From Streptomyces sp. Mut1 (GTDB taxonomy: Bacteria; Actinomycetota; Actinomycetes; Streptomycetales; Streptomycetaceae), in contig NZ_CP120997.1 of the NCBI RefSeq assembly GCF_030719295.1, forward strand, positions 4,785,501-4,849,500: a stretch of 64,000 bases of DNA, in the 5' to 3' direction. The first letter of the stretch is position 1. Every line of letters starts with the position of its first letter. The notes beneath the pieces were generated by a model, which had not been told where the DNA came from, did no database searches, and saw only the letters and a list, made by a program, of their open reading frames with translations. The translations under genes and the position numbers were made by a program. Of the stretch, positions 57,965-64,000 are shown in pieces.

Positions 57965-59089
57965 GTGACTGAGATCGAGATCGGGCGCGGCAAGCGCGGC
58001 CGCCGGGCATACGCATTCGACGACATCGCCGTCGTCCCGAGCCGCCGGACCCGCGACCCGAAGGAGGTCTCGATCGCCTGGCAGATCGACGCCTACCGCT
58101 TCGAGCTGCCGTTCCTGGCCGCCCCCATGGACTCCGTGGTGTCCCCGCAGCACGCCATCCGCATCGGCGAGCTCGGCGGTCTCGGTGTGCTCAACCTGGA
58201 AGGGCTGTGGACCCGGCACGCCGACCCGCAGCCGCTGCTGGACGAGATCGCCGAGATGCCCGTCGAGTCCGCGACCCGCCGGCTCCAGGAGATCTACTCC
58301 GCCCCCATCCAGGAGGAGCTGATCGGGCAGCGCATCAAGGAGGTCCGCGACTCCGGTGTCGTCACCGCCGCCGCGCTCTCCCCGCAGCGCACCGCCCAGT
58401 TCTCCAAGGCCGTGGTCGACGCGGGCGTGGACATCTTCGTCATCCGCGGCACGACGGTCTCCGCCGAGCACGTCTCGGGCGCGGCCGAGCCGCTGAACCT
58501 GAAGCAGTTCATCTACGAGCTGGACGTCCCGGTGATCGTCGGCGGCTGCGCCACGTACACCGCGGCCCTGCACCTGATGCGTACGGGCGCGGCCGGTGTC
58601 CTCGTCGGCTTCGGCGGCGGCGCCGCGCACACCACGCGCAACGTCTTCGGCATCCAGGTCCCGATGGCGACCGCGGTCGCCGACGTGGCCGGTGCCCGCC
58701 GCGACTACATGGACGAGTCCGGCGGCCGGTACGTGCACGTGATCGCGGACGGCGGCGTCGGCTGGTCCGGCGACCTGCCGAAGGCCATCGCCTGCGGTGC
58801 GGACGCCGTGATGATGGGCTCCCCGCTGGCCCGCGCGACGGACGCGCCGGGCCGCGGCCGCCACTGGGGCATGGAGGCCGTCCACGAGGACGTGCCGCGC
58901 GGCAAGCTGGTCGACCTCGGCTCGGTCGGGACGACGGAGGAGGTCCTCACCGGTCCTTCGCACTCCCCGGACGGCTCGATGAACATCTTCGGCGCGCTGC
59001 GCCGGGCGATGGCGACCACGGGCTACAGCGACCTCAAGGAGTTCCAGCGCGTCGAGGTGACGGTGGCGGACTCGCAGCACAGCCGCTGA
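57965..59089 (+). CDS. GuaB3-type IMP dehydrogenase-related protein
   Basis: The 374-residue protein has the IMPDH barrel without CBS domains, as in the actinobacterial GuaB3 group. The IMPDH active-site motif GSICTTR is GAAHTTR here (His222 in place of Cys), so it cannot work as a standard dehydrogenase; it may act as a GMP reductase-like enzyme or a regulator. GTG 57965 follows a GGGAAAGG sequence. The gene directly follows guaB, as in M. tuberculosis (guaB2-guaB3). Confidence 0.93.
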   Translation: MTEIEIGRGKRGRRAYAFDDIAVVPSRRTRDPKEVSIAWQIDAYRFELPFLAAPMDSVVSPQHAIRIGELGGLGVLNLEGLWTRHADPQPLLDEIAEMPVESATRRLQEIYSAPIQEELIGQRIKEVRDSGVVTAAALSPQRTAQFSKAVVDAGVDIFVIRGTTVSAEHVSGAAEPLNLKQFIYELDVPVIVGGCATYTAALHLMRTGAAGVLVGFGGGAAHTTRNVFGIQVPMATAVADVAGARRDYMDESGGRYVHVIADGGVGWSGDLPKAIACGADAVMMGSPLARATDAPGRGRHWGMEAVHEDVPRGKLVDLGSVGTTEEVLTGPSHSPDGSMNIFGALRRAMATTGYSDLKEFQRVEVTVADSQHSR

Positions 59090-59102
59090 GTTCTTCCGTA
59101 CG

Positions 59103-59149
59103 CACGCCGGAGGGCCCGGACCGCGACGCGGTCCGGGCCCTCCGGCGTG
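59103..59149. terminator. 47-bp near-perfect palindrome between convergent genes
   Basis: Arms 59103-59125 and 59127-59149 are perfect reverse complements around one base. It ends the guaB3 gene and the convergent gene stopping at 59174. Confidence 0.9.
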
Positions 59150-59173
59150 TTCGAGGCGGGTCGCCCCGGTCTG

Positions 59174-59728
59174 TTACGCGGCCTTCTTCGCGCCGGCGAC
59201 GGCGCCGACCGCGCCGATCGCCAGGAAGAGGTACGTCTTGAAGTCGGCCGTCTCGCTCCACGCCTTCGTGATGACGTCGAAGTGGTCGAAGAAGATGCTG
59301 GTCGCCGACTCGTGCGCCAGGTCCGAGAGGGCGATCGAGATGCCCACGATCTGGCCGAGGTAGACGGCGCCGACGGACAGCAGGGCGCTGACGACGGTCA
59401 CCGCCGGGTTGGCACCGCCGACCTTGCTGGCCGCGAAGCCGACGAGGAAGCCGAGGCCGACCGCGATGTAGCCGATCTGGTAATCGGTCTTGCCGAGGAT
59501 GACGCCGTAGATGAGCGCCCCGACGAGCGCCGCGCCGACGGCCGTCGCCAGTCCGAGCGCGAGATTGTCGCGCTTCGGCGGGACCGGGGCGAACGGCGCG
59601 GGGCCGCCGAACTGGGCGCCGGGCTGCTGGCCCGGGAACGGGGCGCCGGGCTGCTGACCGGCGAACGGGTTGCCGCCCTGGGGCTGGGCGCCGTAGGGCT
59701 GGTTCGGCGGTGGTACGGGCTGGCTCAT
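59174..59728 (-). CDS. Membrane protein with proline/glutamine-rich N-terminus
   Basis: The 184-residue protein begins with an about 50-residue Pro/Gln/Gly-rich cytoplasmic segment (PFAGQQPGAPFPGQQPGAQF repeat). The rest has about four hydrophobic segments (about 57-78, 83-102, 108-130, 165-180). The family was not recognised; proteins of this layout are common in Streptomyces near cell-division and stress genes. ATG 59728 follows GGGGGAG. Confidence 0.82.
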   Translation of the reverse strand: MSQPVPPPNQPYGAQPQGGNPFAGQQPGAPFPGQQPGAQFGGPAPFAPVPPKRDNLALGLATAVGAALVGALIYGVILGKTDYQIGYIAVGLGFLVGFAASKVGGANPAVTVVSALLSVGAVYLGQIVGISIALSDLAHESATSIFFDHFDVITKAWSETADFKTYLFLAIGAVGAVAGAKKAA

Positions 59729-59851
59729 GCTGGTTTTCTCCCCCTGGGGACGTCTGCGCACTGGTGTGCGATGAGTGACGCCGCAGGCTAGCAGCCGGTT
59801 CCGACATCGGCCCACCGGAATCCTTGGGGGAACTGGGCTGAGGGGCCGTCA

Positions 59852-61141
59852 TCAGAGCCGGTGGGCGGCTCCGGCGGGGGTCGCTCCGCGGGTGTCCAGG
59901 AGGAGTTGGGCCTTCACGGCGAGGCCCTGGAGGTCGTACGTACGGTGGTGCTGGAGCAGCACCGTCAGATCGGCGTGCGCCGCCGCCTCGTACAGCGAAT
60001 CGGCGCGCGGAACCGGGAGTTCGCGCACCCGCCAGTCCAGGACGTGCGGGTCGTGGTAGCCGATCTGGGCGCCCATGTCCATCAGCCGGGTGGCGATCTC
60101 CCGGGCGGGGGAGGCCTCCTGGTCGGCGAGGTCGGGCTTGTAGGTGACGCCGAGCAGGAGCACCCGGGCGCCCCGGACGGCCTTTCCGTGTTCGTTGAGG
60201 AGGGTGGCGCAGCGCTGGATCACGTACTGCGGCATCCGGTCGTTGATCTCCTGGGCCAGCGAGACCATCCGCAGCGGGGGGCCGGCGGTGCGGGCGTGGT
60301 ACGGGAGGTGGCCCGGGTCGACCGGGGCGCCGTGGCCGCCGACGCCGGGGCCGGGGCGGAAGGGCTGGAAGCCGAAGGGTTTGGTCTCGGCGCACCGGAT
60401 GACGTCCCAGAGGTCGACGCCGAGGTCGTGGCAGAGCACTGCCATCTCGTTGACCAGGGCGATGTTGACGTGCCGGAAGTTGGTCTCCAGGACCTTGGTC
60501 ATCTCGGCCTCGCGCGGGCCCCGGGCGCGTACGACCTTGTCGGTGAGCCGGCCGTAGAAGGCGGCGGCCGACTCGGTGCAGGCGGGGGTGAGGCCGCCGA
60601 TGACCTTGGGGGTGTTGGCGTAGACGTGGGCGCGGTTGCCCGGGTCGAGCCGGCTGGGGGAGTGGGCGAGGTGGAAGTCGCGCCCGCCGCGCAGCCCCGA
60701 GCCCTCTTCGAGGAGGGGGAGCAGGAAGTTCTCCGTGGTGCCCGGGGGGACGGCCGATTCGAGCAGCACGGTGGTGTGCGGGCGCAGCCGGGCGGCCAGG
60801 GCGCGGGCGGCGGCGCCGACGGCGCTCAGGTCGAGGGTGCGGTCGGGGCCGAGCGGGGTCGGCGCGCAGATCACGGCGGTACGGACCCGGCCCAGCTCGG
60901 CCTGGTCGGTGGTGGGCCGGAACCCTCCCGAGAGCATCCGGCGCACGTCGGACGCGGAGAGTGATCCCTCGACCGGGGTGCGGCCCGCGGCGACCTCGGC
61001 GAAGGCCCGGGGGTCGGTGTCGTAGCCGATGGTCTGGATACCGGTGTGGACGGCGGCCTGGGCGAGGGGCAGGCCGAGGTGACCGAGTCCGATGACGGCG
61101 AGGTCTGCAGGCACGTGGGTGGCCGCCTTCCCTAAGACCAT
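59852..61141 (-). CDS. Nucleotide-sugar dehydrogenase-like protein, catalytic Cys missing
   Basis: The 429-residue protein has the UDP-glucose / UDP-ManNAc dehydrogenase layout: NAD-binding VIGLGHLGLPLAQA, a central domain with EMTKVLETNFRHVNIALVNE (catalytic Lys kept), and a C-terminal VLLLGVTYKPDLADQEASPA. The catalytic Cys motif GGHCIPVDP is GGHGAPVDP here: Gly271 for Cys, clear in the DNA (GGC). The SPER stretch near the N-terminal domain is SPSR. So it should not carry out the full two-step oxidation. The ATG at 61141 has no strong binding site. Confidence 0.85.
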   Translation of the reverse strand: MVLGKAATHVPADLAVIGLGHLGLPLAQAAVHTGIQTIGYDTDPRAFAEVAAGRTPVEGSLSASDVRRMLSGGFRPTTDQAELGRVRTAVICAPTPLGPDRTLDLSAVGAAARALAARLRPHTTVLLESAVPPGTTENFLLPLLEEGSGLRGGRDFHLAHSPSRLDPGNRAHVYANTPKVIGGLTPACTESAAAFYGRLTDKVVRARGPREAEMTKVLETNFRHVNIALVNEMAVLCHDLGVDLWDVIRCAETKPFGFQPFRPGPGVGGHGAPVDPGHLPYHARTAGPPLRMVSLAQEINDRMPQYVIQRCATLLNEHGKAVRGARVLLLGVTYKPDLADQEASPAREIATRLMDMGAQIGYHDPHVLDWRVRELPVPRADSLYEAAAHADLTVLLQHHRTYDLQGLAVKAQLLLDTRGATPAGAAHRL

Positions 61142-61360
61142 GAGGACAGAAAGCGCAACCGCTGTGGACAGCGCAATGTCAGACTAGGCGTAAATATGAC
61201 CTATATGTCGCATTGTGGGGCCCTTGTCGTCGGGGTGTTGTCCACAGGCGGTGGCTGAAGTCGCGGAGCGCGGACAGAATCGATCTGTGGGCACGGGCAC
61301 CGGCCGCATGGCCGGGGCCGCTTTCCGTGCCGGACCACCCCGATCTACCGGGAGGCAGCA

Positions 61361-63067
61361 GTGAGGACAGCGACACTGGGACCCGCGCAGCGCGCCGAGG
61401 CGCTCGCCGCGATGGCCGAGCGCGAACTGGACGTGCTGGTCGTGGGGGCGGGCGTGGTCGGCGCCGGGACGGCACTGGACGCGGTCACGAGAGGGCTCTC
61501 GACCGGCCTGGTCGAGGCGCGCGACTGGGCGTCCGGCACGTCGAGCAGGTCGAGCAAGCTGATCCACGGCGGGCTGCGCTATCTGGAGATGCTCGACTTC
61601 GCCCTCGTACGGGAGGCGCTGAAGGAGCGCGGGCTGCTGCTGGAGCGGCTCGCCCCGCACCTGGTGAAGCCGGTGCCCTTCCTCTACCCGTTGCAGCACA
61701 AGGGCTGGGAGCGGCTGTACGCCGGTTCCGGCGTCGCGCTGTACGACGCGATGTCGGTGTCCTCCGGGCACGGCCGGGGCCTTCCCGTGCACCGGCACCT
61801 CTCCCGCCGCCGCGCCCTGCGGGTCGCCCCGGCCCTGAAGCGGGACGCCCTGGTGGGGGCCCTTCAGTACTACGACGCCCAGATGGACGACGCCCGCTAT
61901 GTGGCGACGCTGGTGCGCACCGCCGCCGGATACGGCGCGCATGTGGCGAACCGGGCCGAGGTGGTCGGCTTCCTCCGGGAGGGCGAACGGGTCGTCGGCG
62001 TCCGGGTGGAGGACGTCGAGGCGGGCGGCGAGTACGAGGTCAGGGCCAAACAGGTGGTCAACGCCACCGGCGTCTGGACGGACGACACCCAGTCGCTGAT
62101 CGGTGAGCGCGGCCAGTTCCATGTCCGGGCCTCCAAGGGCATCCACCTGGTCGTCCCGAAGGACCGCATCCACTCCTCGACCGGCCTGATCCTGCGCACC
62201 GAGAAGTCCGTGCTCTTCGTCATCCCCTGGGGCCGGCACTGGATCGTGGGCACCACGGACACCGACTGGGACCTGGACAAGGCGCACCCGGCCGCCTCCA
62301 GCGCGGACATCGACTACCTGCTGGAACATGTGAACGAGGTCCTGTCCACGCCCCTGACCAGGGACGACGTCGAGGGTGTCTACGCCGGGCTGCGGCCCCT
62401 GCTGGCCGGCGAGTCGGACGCCACCAGCAAGCTGTCCCGCGAGCACACCGTGGCCCATCCGGTGCCCGGCCTCGTCGTCGTCGCCGGCGGCAAGTACACG
62501 ACGTACCGGGTGATGGCCAAGGACGCCGTGGACGAGGCGGTGCACGGGCTCGACCAGCGGGTGGCCGCCTGTGTCACGGAGGACGTCCCGCTGCTGGGCG
62601 CCGAGGGCTACCGCGCCCTGTGGAACGCGCGCGCCAGGATCGCCGCCCGCACCGGCCTCCACGTCGCCCGGGTGGAGCATCTGCTGAACCGGTACGGCTC
62701 GATGACCGAGGAGCTGCTGGAGCTGATCGTCGCCGACCCGGTGATGGGCGAACCGCTGCCGGCCGCCGACGACTACCTCAAGGCCGAGATCGTCTACGCC
62801 GCCTCGCACGAGGGGGCGCGTCACCTCGACGACGTCCTGACCCGGCGGACCCGGATATCCATAGAGACCTTCGACCGGGGCACCCGCTCCGCCCGGCTCT
62901 GCGCGGAGCTGATGGCGCCGGTCCTCGGCTGGGACGCGGGGCAGATCGACCGGGAGGCCGCGCACTACGAGAAGCGGGTGGAGGCGGAACGCGAGTCGCA
63001 GCGCCAGCCGGACGACCTGACGGCGGACGCGGCGAGGCTGGGCGCACCGGACATCGTGCCGCTCTGA
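61361..63067 (+). CDS. glpD: Aerobic glycerol-3-phosphate dehydrogenase
   Basis: GlpD is a membrane-associated FAD enzyme that oxidises glycerol-3-phosphate to dihydroxyacetone phosphate and passes electrons to quinone. The 568-residue protein has the FAD loop VVGAGVVGAGTALDAVTRG near the N-terminus, RSSKLIHGGLRYLEM, and GTTDTDWD. The GTG at 61361 follows GGAGG. The 219-bp upstream gap (61142-61360) is AT-richer near 61190-61215 and probably holds its promoter. No glpF or glpK lies within the window. Confidence 0.96.
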   Translation: MRTATLGPAQRAEALAAMAERELDVLVVGAGVVGAGTALDAVTRGLSTGLVEARDWASGTSSRSSKLIHGGLRYLEMLDFALVREALKERGLLLERLAPHLVKPVPFLYPLQHKGWERLYAGSGVALYDAMSVSSGHGRGLPVHRHLSRRRALRVAPALKRDALVGALQYYDAQMDDARYVATLVRTAAGYGAHVANRAEVVGFLREGERVVGVRVEDVEAGGEYEVRAKQVVNATGVWTDDTQSLIGERGQFHVRASKGIHLVVPKDRIHSSTGLILRTEKSVLFVIPWGRHWIVGTTDTDWDLDKAHPAASSADIDYLLEHVNEVLSTPLTRDDVEGVYAGLRPLLAGESDATSKLSREHTVAHPVPGLVVVAGGKYTTYRVMAKDAVDEAVHGLDQRVAACVTEDVPLLGAEGYRALWNARARIAARTGLHVARVEHLLNRYGSMTEELLELIVADPVMGEPLPAADDYLKAEIVYAASHEGARHLDDVLTRRTRISIETFDRGTRSARLCAELMAPVLGWDAGQIDREAAHYEKRVEAERESQRQPDDLTADAARLGAPDIVPL

Positions 63068-63232
63068 CGGCGGCCGGGCGAGGGGCGGCCGGGTGTGGTG
63101 GCGGCCGGGCGTGGTGGCCCCGGACGGCCGGGCGTGGGGCCTCGTTCCGGGCCGCCGTTGCGGGGCCCAGTCCTCGTGCCCGCGCCCGCGCCCCCGCCCC
63201 GCCCTTGTCCTCATCCCGCCCCGCGTGCCGGC
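63068..63232. repeat. Low-complexity GGCCGGGCGTGG repeats
   Basis: The glpD 3' gap is made of imperfect copies of a GGCCGGGYGTGG unit (63072-63135) and a C-rich tract (63180-63205). No gene or strong hairpin was seen. Confidence 0.55.
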
Positions 63233-64000
63233 TCAGCTCGGGCAGAACTCCGCTTCCAGGAGTGCCGGTTCCAGGGTGTCCGCTTCGTCCAGGGTGTCCG
63301 TGTCGATGCGGTAGGTCAGGGTGTGCCGGCCGTCGCGGGTGGCGGCGGTGCGGACGTAACTGCCGCTGATGCGGCCGTTGTGGCCCCAGACGGTGACGCC
63401 GCAGGACAGGCGCTCCGGGAAGACGCCGAGGCCGTAAAGCCCGTGCGACGCCGAGGTGTCGAGCAGGGCGGACAGCTGAGCCGGCCTCAGCAGCCGTCCG
63501 CCCAGCAGGGCCGCGTAGAAGCGGTTCAGGTCGGCGAGCGTGGAGATCAGCTCGCCCGCGGCGCCCGCGGTGCGCGGGTCGAGGGCGGTGACGTCGGTGA
63601 GGCGGCCGTCGGACGGATCGCGCGTGTAGGCCCGGCCGTGCGGTGCGGGCAGGGTGGTGCGGCTGCCGGGGAGGGAGGTGCCGGCGAGGTGGAGGGGGCC
63701 GATGACGCGGCGGCGGATCTCGGTCGCGTAGCCGTGGCCGGTGACGCCGCGGACGACGAGGCCGAGGACGGCGTAATCGGTGTTGGAGTACGCGTAGGTG
63801 CCGGGTGCGGCCGTGGGGCGGTGGGCCGTCGCCGTACGGAGCGCGGCCGTGGCGGTCAGGGGGTGGGCGGAGGTGTCGTCCGCGTAGTCGTAGAGGCCGC
63901 TGGTGTGGCTGAGCAGGGCGCGCAGCGTGATGCGGCGGCCGTCGTTGCCGTGGCCCCGGACCAGTCCGGGCAGGAAGCGCTCGACGGGGTCGGACAGCCG
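63233..64000 (-). CDS. Serine hydrolase, beta-lactamase / D,D-peptidase family (N-terminus cut)
   Basis: The minus-strand frame enters from the right edge and ends at TGA 63233-63235, giving the C-terminal 255 residues. They carry LLSHTSGLYDYA, the YSN catalytic motif (AYSNTDYAVLG), and the last motif in WGHNGRISGSY (HxG in place of KTG). This is the class C beta-lactamase-related serine hydrolase pattern, usual for D-alanyl-D-alanine carboxypeptidases and esterases. The SxxK motif lies outside the window. Confidence 0.85.
   Translation of the reverse strand, partial: RLSDPVERFLPGLVRGHGNDGRRITLRALLSHTSGLYDYADDTSAHPLTATAALRTATAHRPTAAPGTYAYSNTDYAVLGLVVRGVTGHGYATEIRRRVIGPLHLAGTSLPGSRTTLPAPHGRAYTRDPSDGRLTDVTALDPRTAGAAGELISTLADLNRFYAALLGGRLLRPAQLSALLDTSASHGLYGLGVFPERLSCGVTVWGHNGRISGSYVRTAATRDGRHTLTYRIDTDTLDEADTLEPALLEAEFCPS

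Overview
The window is a piece of a high-GC actinobacterial chromosome, almost certainly Streptomyces. GTG and TTG starts are frequent, third codon positions are overwhelmingly G or C, and the marker genes whiD, bldM, groES-groEL1, a SigD-type sigma factor and guaB with its paralogue lie in the order known from S. coelicolor and, in mirrored form, from Mycobacterium tuberculosis. No tRNA, rRNA, CRISPR array, integrase or transposase gene was found.

Layout. (1) 1-7.5 kb is conserved core: a membrane-anchored protein cut by the left edge, an ABC-F ATPase, a large palindromic intergenic element, rplM-rpsI, glmM, and coaA with a DUF389 membrane protein on the other strand. (2) 7.6-35.2 kb looks like an accessory block inserted between coaA and glmS. 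It begins with a divergent pair of giant secreted proteins: a DNRLRE/FG-GAP repeat protein, and a 2.6-kilo-residue RHS polymorphic toxin with an internal ricin-type lectin, a HINT domain and a C-terminal deaminase-like tip. A presumed immunity gene overlaps the toxin gene. Next come argG with an ArgR-like operator, a DUF4396 protein behind a CsoR-like operator, and then about 11 kb of small-molecule enzymes: four DJ-1/PfpI paralogues, an ABM monooxygenase-like protein, a dihydrofolate-reductase-fold protein, a second-tier zwf, a HAD phosphatase, a cupin, two MFS exporters, and LysR and Lrp regulators. I read this stretch as an undescribed metabolic or stress cluster; its product cannot be read from sequence.

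(3) 35.3-46 kb returns to core: glmS, acpS, the NAD(P)HX repair enzyme, a DUF488 protein, alr, an alpha/beta hydrolase and the t6A tRNA-modification genes tsaE, tsaB, tsaD with rimI. An iron-box-like operator precedes a small proline-rich ORF here. (4) 46-54 kb holds small enzymes and membrane proteins, a polysaccharide deacetylase lipoprotein, and groES-groEL1 under two CIRCE operators, followed by an SDR, a MOSC protein and a LysR regulator. (5) 54-59 kb is the developmental and purine block: whiD, bldM (with a sequence-perfect sigma-BldN promoter), sigD, guaB and the guaB3 paralogue. (6) 59-64 kb has a membrane protein, a nucleotide-sugar dehydrogenase lacking its catalytic cysteine, glpD and a serine hydrolase cut by the right edge.

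How it works together. glmM and glmS feed UDP-GlcNAc and alr feeds D-alanine for cell-wall synthesis; coaA and acpS feed CoA and carrier-protein activation. bldM and whiD are sporulation regulators. The accessory block supplies contact-dependent competition (the RHS toxin) and a redox or carbonyl-related gene set. Long perfect palindromes close off many convergent gene pairs as bidirectional terminators.
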